Shown here piece after piece: positions 27,360 to 37,026 of a DNA stretch of 64,000 nt; within the stretch, counting starts at the first letter, position 1, and each line of letters begins with the position of its first letter. Location: NCBI RefSeq assembly GCF_030363035.1, contig NZ_JAUCMN010000001.1, positions 1 to 64,000 on the forward strand, written 5' to 3'. The DNA is from Curtobacterium caseinilyticum. GTDB lineage: Bacteria; Actinomycetota; Actinomycetes; Actinomycetales; Microbacteriaceae. Under the pieces are notes generated by a model. The model made no database searches and had not been told where the DNA came from. It saw nothing but the letters and a program-made list of their open reading frames with translations. The position numbers were made by a program, and so were the translations under genes.

Positions 27360-30300
27360 TCAGAACTCCGGGTTGACTCCGCTGACATTGTCGACACGAA
27401 TTGCTCCATTCTCGATCCCGTGCGGGATGATGTACTCGTCCAAGCCGCCGCGATTGCCGTCCAATGGAAGAGCTTCCCTGGTCAACACGACGGCGTCGGG
27501 GTCGAGCAGAGTGCCCTCGATGAGGAAACGACCCGAATTCGTGCTGTACCCGGATTCGGCACGGCCGGATGGAAGGCCAGCGATGTCACGGTAGTCGGAC
27601 ACCGATCCTGGATGCGTCGGCGACCAAGAAGCACCGCTCCACTTTGCGTTCCCACCGTAGACACGGTAGATCTTCTGACCGTCGAAGGGCGTCGGGATTT
27701 CGTCGCCGAGCTTGTTCACCGCTGACGGCAGGTGCACCTTCGACATCGTGCCGCCGGTCGCAGCGGACGTCGCAGCGCCCTCGACAGCGGAACCGAGGAG
27801 CTTGCCCGGTGTGAGTGGCTGACCGCTGACGACGGTGTTCGCCACGTTCTCCACCGCGCCCTCGACGGCGTTGCCGACGAAGTGCTTGCCGATCGCGGCG
27901 CCGAGGCCGCCGCCGACCATCCCGAACGCCCCGCTGACGGCGACCTGTCCCCAGTTGACCTCGCCGGTCGTGGCCTTCTGGATGATGGTGTCCGCGCCGG
28001 CACCGATGAGCATCCCGCCGAGCGGGCCGCCGACCCCGGTGAGCATGAGGGCGCCACCCGCGACGACCATCGCCCCGCCGGCGACGTACTCCCAGTTGTC
28101 CCCGAACCAGTCACCGGTCGCGGCTGCCGCCCGCGCGAGTGGCCCCTGCTCGGCGGCGGCGTACGCCTCGAGCTCGGCATCCGTGATCGGCGCGAGACCG
28201 AGTGGGTCGACCGCGTGCAGCGGGTCGTTGCCAGCGAACGAGTACGGGTTCGCGCCCCAGGCCGCCCCCGCTGGAGCGGTGATCGGGTCGGTCGAGAGGA
28301 AGGCGCGGGTCGCGGGGTCGTAGGCGCGCGCCCCCATCCACTCGAGTCCGGCCACCACCGGCGTCCCGTCCGCGCCGAACGAGAGTGCGCCCTCGCGATC
28401 GCCGGAGGCCGCAGCGAGGAGCTGCCACGGATCGGCCTCGGGCGTGCTGCGGGCCGTCCGCCAGCCCGTTGCTCCAGTACCCTCCGGACCACCGAGCAGT
28501 CCGACCGGCGTGCGGAGCACGGGGGAGTCGTCGACGGCCAGCAGGGTGGGAACGGCCGCAGCGGCGTCCCAGTCGAGTCGGACGCCGTCGACGTCGACGA
28601 GGTCGCCGAGTGCATCCACGTGGGTCGACGTGCTCGACGAGCTCGCGGCGATCAGTCGGAGCCACCCCCGCCCGTCCCACGAGTACCGGGTCGCCGTACC
28701 GTCCGGGGCGGTGCTCCGCACGCGCTGGCCGCGCGCATCGTACTCGTGCGAGGTCCGCCCTTCGGGTCCGGTCACCGCGACGAGCTGGCCCGCATCGTCG
28801 TACTCGAACGTGCGGGTGCCACCCCCGGTGCGTTCGACGACGAGTCGGCCGGCGGCGTCGTAGGACCACGTGGTCTCGACACCGTCGGTGGCGGCACGGA
28901 CGAGCTGCATCGCTGCGTCGTGCTCGTAGACCGTCGTCGTGCCCGGTCGCTCGATCCGGACGAGCCGACCGTCTCGATCGCGGGTCAACCGTGTCGTCGA
29001 TGTCGTGTCCGCGTCGGAGCGGGTGTGCCCGACGACGAAACCGTGATCGTGGGACCAGGAGTCGCTCGTCCCTGCCGTGCGCACCGCCGTGGGTCGACCG
29101 GCGCCGTCGTACTCGTGGTGGACATCGCCGAACGCGGTGTGCTCGACGGTGCCCTTCCGACCCGCGGGATCACGCTCGGTGCGCGTCACGGAACCGTCCG
29201 GCGCATGCACCGACGTCCGGAGGCCGTCCGCGTCGTACGTCCACCGCGTCTCTCGACCGTCCGTCACACGGCGGACGAGGAGACCCCGACGGTCGTACTC
29301 CAGCAGGTGGGCACTGGTGGCGCCCGGTCGGGTGTGGTCGGAGATGGTCACGGTCCGCGAGCGCGGGTCGCGCTCGATGCGAGCGGCCAGCGCGTCGTCC
29401 ACGTACTGCGCAGCCTCTCGGCCGGCTGCGTCGTACTCCCACCGGAGCACGGTGCCATCGGGCTCCGTCTGGGAGACCTGGCGACCGGCAGCGTCGTACG
29501 TCGCGCTCGTCGTCCGGCCGAGGGGGTCCGTCGAGCTGGCGACCTTGTCGAGCTCGGTGTAGGTCCGCGTCGTGACTGCTCCGAGCGGATCGGTGGTGCG
29601 GACGAGCCGCCCGCGACCGTCGTACTCGTAGCGCGTCACCCCGCCGAGGCCGTTGGTCGCCGCGACCAGCTGCCCCGCAGCGTCGTACCGGAACGAGCGG
29701 CGACCGAACCGCGGGTCACGTGCCTCGACCACGCGCCCCGCCCGGTCGTAGCGGTACCGGATCATCCCGAGGGCCGGCACGTCGACGGAGGTGACCCGAC
29801 CGACTGCGTCGTACTCGGTGCGCTCGACGTCGCCGTTCGCATCCGTCCGCTCGACGACCCGTCCGTCGGCGTCGTAGCGGAGTGACGTCCGACCGCCGAG
29901 CGGATCCGTGGCGGTCACCGGTCGTCCGCACCGGTCGTAGGTGTACGTCGTCGTCCGACCAGCGGGTGTGGTGACGGCGACGACGCGACCCGCGAGATCG
30001 CGCTCGAAGCGGGTCAGCCCGCCCTCCCCGTCCAGCGACTCGACGATCCGACCAGCCGCGTCGCGCACGGTCACGATGGCGGACCCGTCGCTCTGCAGGA
30101 CGCTGACCGGCCGACCCAGCGCATCGGTGCGGACGCTGACGTCCTCGAACGCGGAACGCACGATCGTGGTGCCGTCGGCGCGCTCCCGGTCGGCCGCGGT
30201 GCGGACACCGGTCGGGTCCAGGGTCGCGGTGACGGCGCCGATCGCGTCGTACTCGCGCGTCCAGGAACCACCCGCGGGATCGACGACGGTGCGCAGCCGC

Positions 30301-32708
30301 GAGAGTGCATCGTGCACGAAGCGCCACTCCGCCCCGTCGGGCAGGGTGACCGCGGAGACGTTGCCGAGCTCGTCGAACCGCTTGGTGGTCTGGCGCCCGA
30401 GCGGGTCGGTGGTCGCGGTGATCTCGCCGTGCGCGCCGTACTCGACCGCCGTCCGGGCTCCCGTCGGATCCGTGCTGGCGATCACGCGCCCGGCATCATC
30501 GTGCTCGAACCGCCACACACCACCGTCGGGCGCTTCGCGAGCGGTCAGCAGACCTGCGGCGTCGTAGCGGTAGGACGTTCGGGCGCCGAGCGGGGTGGCC
30601 GCCTCGACGACGCGACCCGCTGCGTCGCGGACGAAGCGCGCTGTCCCCCCGTCGGCATCCTCGATGGCGACGAGGTCGCCGTGCTCGTCGTGGTGGAAGG
30701 TGACGACCACGCCGGTCGGGTCCGTGCAACGCGCCAGCTGCCCGGCACGCCACTCGAGGACTGTCCGTCCGCCGACGGGGTCGGTGACGACGGACGGGTT
30801 GCGTTCGTCGCCGCGGTACTCGTACTCGACGATCCCGCCGTCGGCGGTCACCACGGTGGTGGTCCGGTCCTGGTCGTCGTGGGCGTACGTCACGTCGGCG
30901 CCGTCCGGGGTCACGGTGCGCGTGCGGCGTCCCCGGTCGTCGTACCCGTGCACCGTCACCGACCCGTCCCGCTCGGTGACCGAGACCAGGTGTCCGTGTC
31001 GGTCGTAGGACATCGACTGCCGTGCGCCGTCGGAATCGACGATGCCGACCACTCGACCGTTGCGGTCGGCGATCCAGGTGTTGGCGTTGCTGCCGTCCGT
31101 GTCCGAGACGGAGGTCACCCTGCCCTGCAGGTAGGAGAACCGGACGGTCCGTCCGAACGGCGAGCGCTGTTCGACGACACGGCCCCGGTCGTCGTAGGTG
31201 TTGATGCACTCGACGACGCCGGTCGCGGCGGTCACCTGGTCGATGAGACCTGCGTCGTTCCAGCGGTAGCCTCGCGTGCCGACGGCGTCCTGCACCGCGA
31301 CGAGGCGGCGCGCGTCGTCGTAGAGGTACTCCACGCGCCGACCGTCGGACGTGGAGACCGAAGCGACTCGGTCGCCGTCGTACTCCACGTCGACCGCACG
31401 ACCGAGTTCGTGCTCGAGCCGGGTGATCCGGTCGTCGTCGTCGCGGAGGACCGTCACGCCGGTCCCCGGGCCACGTCCGGTGCGCAGCCAGACACCGGCG
31501 GGCGAGAACGTCCTGCGAACACCGGTGTTGTCCGTGACGACGAGTGCGGTGGCCTCGCGACGGAGCCAGAGGTCCTGACCGACACCGCGACCCCAACCGT
31601 CGCCGTCGCGCGGGAAGTCGACCTGACGCCCGTCCTCGAGCACGACCGAGGCCAGCTCGTCGCCGAGCTCCAACCGGACGTCGAGCACCGACGACCAACC
31701 GACTCCGAACGCCCCGACCCGGGTGTCGAGCGAGTTGTACATCCGGGAGAACCGCAGGGACGCCGCAGCGCCGCCGAAGGTCAGGTCGTCCTCCGGCTCG
31801 AGGAAGTTGCCCGTCGCGGTGTTCACCGGATCGTCGGCGAACCCGTTGGTGGGTGGTGTCCCCATGGCGGAGAACGGGCCGATCGTGAAGTCGTCGCGTC
31901 CGACCGCGACCCCGGCCGACGCCAGCGCCGCAGCGATCGAGGCGTCCGAGAGCGTCGCCGGTCCGGACCCACCGCCGGCGGCCTCGAACTGCGCGGCCAC
32001 CGTGTCCGCCCACGAGGCGTCGTGTCCGTTGTCCGTGAGCCAGTCCTGCACCGCCGTCACGAGGGACTGTGCGTGCAGCGTGCCCCAGCACGTGTTGCAC
32101 CCCGACTCGTAGTCGGCCAAGGCGTTGCGGAACGACGACACCGCGCCGGACAGGGAGTCGTCGGCACCACGGGTGCTCGAGGCGAACGATCGGAGATCGG
32201 CCGGCACCGCCGACGACGTGCCCCCGCTGCCGCCACCGCCCGCCGGGATCGTCCGACCGCGGACCGAGACCGCATCGGCCTGGAGCTGGGGCTCCGGCTC
32301 GGGTTCCGGGGGCTTCGGGTCGTCCTCGGCGCCGAACCACGTCGACACCTCGTGCGCGGCACCGACGAAGAAGTTCTCCTCGCGCTCGCGCTTCCGAGCC
32401 TCCCACGCCTTGGCATCGGCCCGCCGTCGGTCCTCCTGCTTCGCCGCCTCGCGCAGCTCGTCGACGAAGCCGACCAGGGACGACAGCGCGTCCGAGAGCT
32501 TGCTCGCGCTGCGGGAGGCGATGCCGGCGTTGTCGGCGAACACCTGCGAGAAGTACCCGCGGAACTCGCGGCCCGCGCTCGTCACCGCAGCGGCGCGCGT
32601 CGCAGTCTGTCCGTCGATCGCGGACGCCAGGTTGCGCGCCGCGGTCTTCAGTGCGTCGGCGTCGCCGTACGAGTACCCAGTCGGATCGTTGCCGTGGACC
32701 TTCGCCAT
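27360..32708 (-). CDS. Rhs-repeat polymorphic toxin with ADP-ribosyltransferase-like C-terminus
   Basis: A 1782-residue modular toxin. Residues about 1-110 are helical with a WXG/LXG-like look (SYGDADALKTAARNLASAI, FVDELREAAKQEDRRR) and there is no signal peptide, so a type VII-like export route is the likely one. A Pro/Glu-rich linker and a DUF6531-type domain (GFADDPVNTATGNFLEPEDD, near 288) follow. About a thousand residues of YD/RHS repeats (YDAAGRLV and similar) close with NDPLHAVDPLGL near 1500. A Gly/Ala-rich hydrophobic pretoxin region precedes the last 128 residues. These carry KIYRVYGGNAKWSGASWSP (Arg1682), SGYSTNSGRFLIEG and GGLDEYIIP, ending SGVNPEF. The Arg, STS-like and Glu elements suggest an ADP-ribosyltransferase and recall the TreTu toxin family (EF-Tu modification); this was not checked. 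The ATG at 32708 has GGGGGGAGA upstream. Confidence 0.9.
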   Translation of the reverse strand: MAKVHGNDPTGYSYGDADALKTAARNLASAIDGQTATRAAAVTSAGREFRGYFSQVFADNAGIASRSASKLSDALSSLVGFVDELREAAKQEDRRRADAKAWEARKREREENFFVGAAHEVSTWFGAEDDPKPPEPEPEPQLQADAVSVRGRTIPAGGGGSGGTSSAVPADLRSFASSTRGADDSLSGAVSSFRNALADYESGCNTCWGTLHAQSLVTAVQDWLTDNGHDASWADTVAAQFEAAGGGSGPATLSDASIAAALASAGVAVGRDDFTIGPFSAMGTPPTNGFADDPVNTATGNFLEPEDDLTFGGAAASLRFSRMYNSLDTRVGAFGVGWSSVLDVRLELGDELASVVLEDGRQVDFPRDGDGWGRGVGQDLWLRREATALVVTDNTGVRRTFSPAGVWLRTGRGPGTGVTVLRDDDDRITRLEHELGRAVDVEYDGDRVASVSTSDGRRVEYLYDDARRLVAVQDAVGTRGYRWNDAGLIDQVTAATGVVECINTYDDRGRVVEQRSPFGRTVRFSYLQGRVTSVSDTDGSNANTWIADRNGRVVGIVDSDGARQSMSYDRHGHLVSVTERDGSVTVHGYDDRGRRTRTVTPDGADVTYAHDDQDRTTTVVTADGGIVEYEYRGDERNPSVVTDPVGGRTVLEWRAGQLARCTDPTGVVVTFHHDEHGDLVAIEDADGGTARFVRDAAGRVVEAATPLGARTSYRYDAAGLLTAREAPDGGVWRFEHDDAGRVIASTDPTGARTAVEYGAHGEITATTDPLGRQTTKRFDELGNVSAVTLPDGAEWRFVHDALSRLRTVVDPAGGSWTREYDAIGAVTATLDPTGVRTAADRERADGTTIVRSAFEDVSVRTDALGRPVSVLQSDGSAIVTVRDAAGRIVESLDGEGGLTRFERDLAGRVVAVTTPAGRTTTYTYDRCGRPVTATDPLGGRTSLRYDADGRVVERTDANGDVERTEYDAVGRVTSVDVPALGMIRYRYDRAGRVVEARDPRFGRRSFRYDAAGQLVAATNGLGGVTRYEYDGRGRLVRTTDPLGAVTTRTYTELDKVASSTDPLGRTTSATYDAAGRQVSQTEPDGTVLRWEYDAAGREAAQYVDDALAARIERDPRSRTVTISDHTRPGATSAHLLEYDRRGLLVRRVTDGRETRWTYDADGLRTSVHAPDGSVTRTERDPAGRKGTVEHTAFGDVHHEYDGAGRPTAVRTAGTSDSWSHDHGFVVGHTRSDADTTSTTRLTRDRDGRLVRIERPGTTTVYEHDAAMQLVRAATDGVETTWSYDAAGRLVVERTGGGTRTFEYDDAGQLVAVTGPEGRTSHEYDARGQRVRSTAPDGTATRYSWDGRGWLRLIAASSSSTSTHVDALGDLVDVDGVRLDWDAAAAVPTLLAVDDSPVLRTPVGLLGGPEGTGATGWRTARSTPEADPWQLLAAASGDREGALSFGADGTPVVAGLEWMGARAYDPATRAFLSTDPITAPAGAAWGANPYSFAGNDPLHAVDPLGLAPITDAELEAYAAAEQGPLARAAAATGDWFGDNWEYVAGGAMVVAGGALMLTGVGGPLGGMLIGAGADTIIQKATTGEVNWGQVAVSGAFGMVGGGLGAAIGKHFVGNAVEGAVENVANTVVSGQPLTPGKLLGSAVEGAATSAATGGTMSKVHLPSAVNKLGDEIPTPFDGQKIYRVYGGNAKWSGASWSPTHPGSVSDYRDIAGLPSGRAESGYSTNSGRFLIEGTLLDPDAVVLTREALPLDGNRGGLDEYIIPHGIENGAIRVDNVSGVNPEF

Positions 32709-32792
32709 GATGTCTCCCCCCGATGACTCCTCGATCTTGGCACGGCAGGAGGGCGGATGACCAGGAGGGGAAATATCGCGTACGGACAGAGT

Positions 32793-32840
32793 GACGGACG
32801 GGAGGCGCGGTGCCCGCCGGCACCGCGCCTCCCGTCCGTC
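32793..32840. terminator. Palindromic intergenic element (hairpin family A)
   Basis: A perfect 22-bp stem whose left arm begins GACGGACGGGAGGC and ends GGTGCC, with the four-base loop CGCC. It sits upstream of rhs and 13 bases after the sufE stop on the minus strand, so it should terminate the sulfurtransferase-sufE transcript and separate it from the Rhs operon. Confidence 0.88.
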
Positions 32841-32852
32841 AGGAGACCGCCA

Positions 32853-33302
32853 TCAGCCCGCAGCGGCCGCCTGCACCTGCCGCTGCACCCGACCGAGCAT
32901 GCCGACCATGCCCCGGATCCGCAGCGGGCTGACCGCCTCGGTGAGTCCGAGCGTCAGCGGGTAGTCCACCGGGACCGCCAGGACCTCGGGTGCGGTCAGC
33001 CCGGACAGCCCCTGCGCCAGGATCGACGCGAAGCCGCGGGTGGTCGGTGCCTCGCGCGGCGCCGTCGCGTGCATCCGCACCACGTCCGGCGCATCACCCT
33101 CGGCACCCACGGTGACGGTGATGAACACGGGGGACTGGCACTCCTCGACGCGCTCGAGCTCGTCCTCGTGCCCCTGCAGCCGCTCGGGCAGCGCGGGGAG
33201 CTCGTCGGAGAACTCGAGGAGCAGCTGGAGTCGGTCCTGCTGGGACAGCTCGAGGAAGTCGTCGCGGATCTCGGCGAGGGGCCGGGGGAGTTCGGTGCTC
33301 AT
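32853..33302 (-). CDS. SufE family sulfur acceptor protein
   Basis: A 149-residue SufE-fold protein that accepts persulfide sulfur on Cys55 ([11 protein letters not shown]) and passes it on, usually for iron-sulfur cluster building. Other family stretches are [22 protein letters not shown] and the C-terminal [21 protein letters not shown]. The ATG at 33302 overlaps the sulfurtransferase stop by four bases, so in this cell the sulfur donor may be the sulfurtransferase rather than a SufS cysteine desulfurase. No suf operon lies nearby. Confidence 0.9.
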   Translation of the reverse strand: MSTELPRPLAEIRDDFLELSQQDRLQLLLEFSDELPALPERLQGHEDELERVEECQSPVFITVTVGAEGDAPDVVRMHATAPREAPTTRGFASILAQGLSGLTAPEVLAVPVDYPLTLGLTEAVSPLRIRGMVGMLGRVQRQVQAAAAG

Positions 33303-34210
33303 CGGGTGGGAACGGTACCCGGCTCGGAGCCCGTGGCGATCGGGACGCGCACGGCGCTGCCCCACTCGGTCCACGAGCCGTCGTAGTTGCGGACGTTCTC
33401 GTAGCCGAGCAGGTGCTGCAGCACGAACCACGTGTGGCTCGAGCGCTCGCCGATGCGGCAGTAGGCGATGACCTCGTCGGCGTCGCCGATGCCGGCGCCC
33501 TCGCGGTACACGGCGTCCAGTTCCTGCCGGCTCTTGAACGTGCCGTCGGCGGCGGCCGCGGTGGCCCAGGGGATGTTCACGGCGGTCGGGACGTGCCCGG
33601 CACGCAGGGCGCCCTCCTCCGGGTAGTCCGGCGCAGTGGTGCGCTCGCCGGAGTACTCGGGTGCGCTGCGCACGTCGATGAGCGGCTTGCCGAGGTGCTC
33701 GAGCACGTCGTCCTTGAAGGCGCGGACCTGCTCGTCACGACGCTCGACGACGGGGTACTCGACCGGGGTCACCTCGGTGCGGTCGGTGGTGAGCGCACGG
33801 TCCTCGGCGATCCACTTCGCCCGGCCGCCGTCGAGCAGCCGGACGTCCTCGTGGCCGAACAGCGTGAACACCCAGAGGGCGTACGCGGCCCACCAGTTGT
33901 TCTTGTCGCCGTAGATCACGACGGTGGTGTCGCGACCGATGCCCTTGCCGCCGACGAGCCGGGCGAAGGCCTCGCCGTCGATGTAGTCGCGCTGCACGGG
34001 GTCGTTCAGGTCGGTGTGCCAGTCGATCTTCACCGCGCCGGGGACGTGGCCCGTCTCGTAGAGCAGGACGTCCTCGTCGGACTCGACGACCACCAGGTCA
34101 GGGGAGCCGGCACCGGCGTCGAGCTGCTCCTGGAGCCACTCGGTCGACACCAGGCGCTCGGGGTGGGCGTAGGCGGCGAACTTCTCGGACGGGTCGACCG
34201 GTGCGGTCAT
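33299..34210 (-). CDS. sseA: Thiosulfate / 3-mercaptopyruvate sulfurtransferase (tandem rhodanese)
   Basis: A 303-residue protein with two rhodanese domains. The N-terminal inactive domain carries [20 protein letters not shown] and [19 protein letters not shown]. The C-terminal domain has the catalytic loop CRIGERSS with Cys251, after [13 protein letters not shown]. It moves a sulfane sulfur from thiosulfate or mercaptopyruvate to a thiol acceptor, and its coupling to sufE suggests sulfur delivery. A CRIGER loop is usual in actinobacterial thiosulfate sulfurtransferases, so the choice between the two substrates is open. The ATG at 34210 has GGAGG 8 bases upstream. Confidence 0.9.
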   Translation of the reverse strand: MTAPVDPSEKFAAYAHPERLVSTEWLQEQLDAGAGSPDLVVVESDEDVLLYETGHVPGAVKIDWHTDLNDPVQRDYIDGEAFARLVGGKGIGRDTTVVIYGDKNNWWAAYALWVFTLFGHEDVRLLDGGRAKWIAEDRALTTDRTEVTPVEYPVVERRDEQVRAFKDDVLEHLGKPLIDVRSAPEYSGERTTAPDYPEEGALRAGHVPTAVNIPWATAAAADGTFKSRQELDAVYREGAGIGDADEVIAYCRIGERSSHTWFVLQHLLGYENVRNYDGSWTEWGSAVRVPIATGSEPGTVPTR

Positions 34211-34353
34211 CGGGGGTACCTCCAGGGTGCGGGACGGCTGCGGCACGGCGAGGCTAGGATCGGACCTCGGTGCCCGCGGGCAACGGTACGCGGACGTACC
34301 GACCGCCACCTGCAACGTGACACCGCACGACATGCTTCCCGGAGGGGCCACAC

Positions 34354-35352
34354 TTGCCTGCACACCTCGTCGACCGCGACCCGCAGGTGACGCCGCAGCA
34401 GATGGCCGCGGCGCTCGTGCCGCCGCCGCAGTTCGCCGACGCGTCGTTCGCCAGTTACCGGCCGGACCCGGAGTACCCGTCGCAGGCAGCGGTGCGCGAC
34501 GCGGTCGAGGCCTTCGTCGCCACGCGGCCGGAGCCGGCGAAGCGCGGACTGTTCGGGCGCCGTCGCGAACCGGTCCAGCCGGCACGCTCGGGTGTGTACC
34601 TCGACGGCGGCTTCGGCGTCGGCAAGACCCACCTGCTCGCCGCCGCGTACCACGCGGAGCCGTCGCGGAAGACGTTCGGCACGTTCATCGAGTACACCGC
34701 GCTCGTCGGCGCGCTCGGGTTCCAGGGCACGGTCGACCTGCTCCGCGGGACGTCCCTGGTGTGCATCGACGAGTTCGAGCTCGACGACCCGGGCGACACG
34801 ATGGTGATGACCCGACTCATCAAGGAGCTGTCCGAGTCGGGCACGCGCTTCGCAGCGACGTCGAACACCCCGCCCGGCGCCCTGGGCGAGGGCCGGTTCG
34901 CCGCGCAGGACTTCCTCCGCGAGATCCAGGCGATGTCCGACCGGTTCGAGACGATGCGGATCGACGGACTCGACTACCGCCGCCGTGCCGTGGACGAGTC
35001 CGCCCGGACGGTCGAGGACGTCGCCGCTTCGCTGCCGACCGGGTCGACGACGCTCGACGACTTCCGCGCGGTCGTCGCCCACCTGGCGAGCGTGCACCCG
35101 TCGAAGTACGTGGCGCTCGTCGACGGGCTCGACGCGGTTGGACTCACCGACGTGCAGGCCTTCACCGACCAGACCGACGCGTTGCGGTGGGTCGCGCTCG
35201 TCGACCGGCTCTACGACGCCCAGGTGCGGATCGTCGCGTCCGGCACGCCGCTCGACCGGGTGTACCCGCAGACCATGCTCGACGGCGGCTACCGCAAGAA
35301 GTACCTGCGGGCCGCATCGCGTGTGGTCGCACTGTCACGCGCCCTGGACTAG
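34354..35352 (+). CDS. zapE: Cell division ATPase ZapE (AFG1-like)
   Basis: A 332-residue AFG1-family AAA-type ATPase; in E. coli ZapE binds FtsZ and acts at the division ring. The Walker A motif is [16 protein letters not shown], Walker B is [14 protein letters not shown], sensor 1 is [15 protein letters not shown], and [15 protein letters not shown] with the closing [19 protein letters not shown] are family hallmarks. The start is a TTG at 34354 with GGAGGGG about 6 bases before it. It is divergent from the sulfurtransferase gene. In actinobacteria its division role is assumed from homology only. Confidence 0.9.
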   Translation: MPAHLVDRDPQVTPQQMAAALVPPPQFADASFASYRPDPEYPSQAAVRDAVEAFVATRPEPAKRGLFGRRREPVQPARSGVYLDGGFGVGKTHLLAAAYHAEPSRKTFGTFIEYTALVGALGFQGTVDLLRGTSLVCIDEFELDDPGDTMVMTRLIKELSESGTRFAATSNTPPGALGEGRFAAQDFLREIQAMSDRFETMRIDGLDYRRRAVDESARTVEDVAASLPTGSTTLDDFRAVVAHLASVHPSKYVALVDGLDAVGLTDVQAFTDQTDALRWVALVDRLYDAQVRIVASGTPLDRVYPQTMLDGGYRKKYLRAASRVVALSRALD

Positions 35353-35358
35353 CAACCG

Positions 35359-35406
35359 GACGGACGGGAGGCGCGTGGCGGACCCGCCACGCGCCTCCCG
35401 TCCGTC
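35359..35406 (+). terminator. Palindromic intergenic element (hairpin family A)
   Basis: A perfect 22-bp stem, left arm beginning GACGGACGGGAGGC and ending GCGTGGCG, with loop GACC, seven bases after the zapE stop. The inner third of the stem differs from other copies on both arms in a compensated way, so pairing is conserved while sequence changes. Confidence 0.88.
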
Positions 35407-35503
35407 GCGTCCAGCGCGTCCGGCGCGGTGGGCGACCCGACAGCGTTGTCGGACCCGTCTTCCGGCGTCCGGAAACACACCGTTCACACGGGGGCCCGAC
35501 GCG

Positions 35504-35540
35504 TTACACCCGCGAAACACTTCGTGCTCCCTCGCGAAAC
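35504..35540 (+). promoter_or_regulatory. GlnR-type nitrogen box upstream of amt
   Basis: GTTAC-ACCCGC-GAAAC at 35504-35519 matches the actinobacterial GlnR consensus GTNAC-N6-GNAAC exactly. A further GAAAC occurs 21 bases downstream at 35536-35540 and another 42 bases upstream at 35473-35477, all on the same face of the helix. Activation of amt by GlnR under nitrogen limitation is the likely meaning. The rest of the 203-base gap shows no other feature. Confidence 0.7.
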
Positions 35541-35609
35541 GTCGCCTCGCCAGACTCGTGACACCCGAGGCGGAACCGAGAGCCGCCTGCATTCGCGAGA
35601 GGTGAACAG

Positions 35610-36884
35610 ATGCTTGATCAGGGCAACACGGCATTCGTGTTGATCATGGCGGCGCTGGTGTTGTTCATGACACCCGGCCTGGCCTTCTTCTACGGCGGCC
35701 TGGTGAAGGCCAAGTCCGTCATCAGCATGATGATGATGTCGTTCGGAGCGATCGCCCTGGTCGGCGTCCTCTGGGTGCTCTACGGCTACGCGATCGCCTT
35801 CGCGAACCACGGCGCGGGCACCAACGTCGCAGGCATCGTCGGGTTCTTCAGCATCGACTGGAACCAGATCGGCCTCGGCCAGGCGTTCGAGGAGGCCAAG
35901 GCCTCGACGATCAACGCCGCGTACCCCTCGATGGCCTTCGTCGGCTTCCAGGCCACGTTCGCGATCATCACCGTCGCCCTGATCTCCGGTGCGATCGCCG
36001 ACCGCGCGAAGTTCGGCGCGTGGATGATCTTCGCCGGCGTCTGGGTCACGGTCGTCTACTTCCCGGTCGCCTCGTGGGTGTTCAACCTGACCTCGGGCAT
36101 GTTCGCCACGTGGGGTGTCATCGACTTCGCCGGTGGCACCGCGGTGCACATCAACGCCGGTGCCGCGGGTCTCGCCCTGGCCCTCGTCCTCGGCAAGCGC
36201 GTCGGCTTCGCCAAGGGTGCGCACAAGCCGCACAACCCGCCCTTCGTGCTCCTCGGCGCCGCCATCCTGTGGTTCGGCTGGTTCGGCTTCAACGCCGGGT
36301 CCGAGGGCGCGGCCGACGGCATCGCCGCCCTCGCCTGGGTGAACACGCTCGCCGCCCCGGCGGCCGCGATCCTCGGCTGGCTGCTCATCGAGAAGCTGAA
36401 GGACGGCAAGGCCACCTCGGTCGGTGCCGCATCGGGCGCCGTCGCCGGTCTCGTCGCGATCACCCCGGCGTGTGCCGCGCTGACCCCGGGTTGGGGCATC
36501 CTCCTCGGCTTCCTCGCCGGCGTGGTCTGCTGCTTCGCGATCGACCTCAAGTACAAGCTCGGCTTCGACGACTCGCTCGACGTCGTGGGCGTCCACCTGG
36601 TCGGCGGCATCTTCGGCACGCTCTACCTCGGCTTCTTCGCCGACGACACCGGCCTGATCTACTCGGGCTCCTTCGAGCAGCTCGGCAAGCAGGCCGTCGC
36701 CGCCCTGGCCGTCCTCGTCTACTCGTTCGTCCTGGCCTTCGTGATCGGCTTCGCCATCGAGAAGACCATCGGCTTCCGCGTGAAGACCGAGGACGAGGTC
36801 GCCGGCATCGACACCGCGGTCCACGGTGAAGAGGGCTACGTCCTCTACGAGGAGCGCGACGAGACCCCGGTCTCGGTCCGCTAG
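35610..36884 (+). CDS. amt: Ammonium transporter Amt
   Basis: A 424-residue membrane protein with about eleven membrane segments that conducts ammonia/ammonium. Family signs are NTAFVLIMAALVLFMTPGLA at the start, FYGGLVKAKSV, the twin histidines in GTAVHINAGAAGLALAL and VVGVHLVGGIFGTLYLG, and FVLLGAAILWFGWFGFNAGS. The C-terminal tail ends GIDTAVHGEEGYVLYEERD, a variant of the usual GMDxxxHGExAY signal for PII contact. The ATG at 35610 has GAGAGGTG upstream. No glnB/glnK or glnD follows; a terminator and a reversed reductase gene do. Confidence 0.95.
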   Translation: MLDQGNTAFVLIMAALVLFMTPGLAFFYGGLVKAKSVISMMMMSFGAIALVGVLWVLYGYAIAFANHGAGTNVAGIVGFFSIDWNQIGLGQAFEEAKASTINAAYPSMAFVGFQATFAIITVALISGAIADRAKFGAWMIFAGVWVTVVYFPVASWVFNLTSGMFATWGVIDFAGGTAVHINAGAAGLALALVLGKRVGFAKGAHKPHNPPFVLLGAAILWFGWFGFNAGSEGAADGIAALAWVNTLAAPAAAILGWLLIEKLKDGKATSVGAASGAVAGLVAITPACAALTPGWGILLGFLAGVVCCFAIDLKYKLGFDDSLDVVGVHLVGGIFGTLYLGFFADDTGLIYSGSFEQLGKQAVAALAVLVYSFVLAFVIGFAIEKTIGFRVKTEDEVAGIDTAVHGEEGYVLYEERDETPVSVR

Positions 36885-36900
36885 GCACCGCACCACCCGC

Positions 36901-36941
36901 ACGACGGGCCCCGCGCACACAGCAGGCGCGGGGCCCGTCGT
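36901..36941 (+). terminator. Hairpin terminator after amt
   Basis: ACGACGGGCCCCGCGC at 36901-36916 pairs perfectly with GCGCGGGGCCCGTCGT at 36926-36941 across a 9-base loop, 16 bases after the amt stop. Confidence 0.9.
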
Positions 36942-37026
36942 CGCGTGCGGGGGCGCTGCGCAGCGGCTGGGCCGCGCCGCTGTGCGGGGGGGCGTTGCGC
37001 TGCGGCGGCGCCGCAGCGGTGGCGAT

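Noticed and set aside
27732..29885. Long open frames antisense to the Rhs repeats (also 30312-32726)
   Set aside because: They mirror the RHS repeats and contain repeated Arg/Pro/Val patterns with no domain; the Rhs frame is continuous and well supported.
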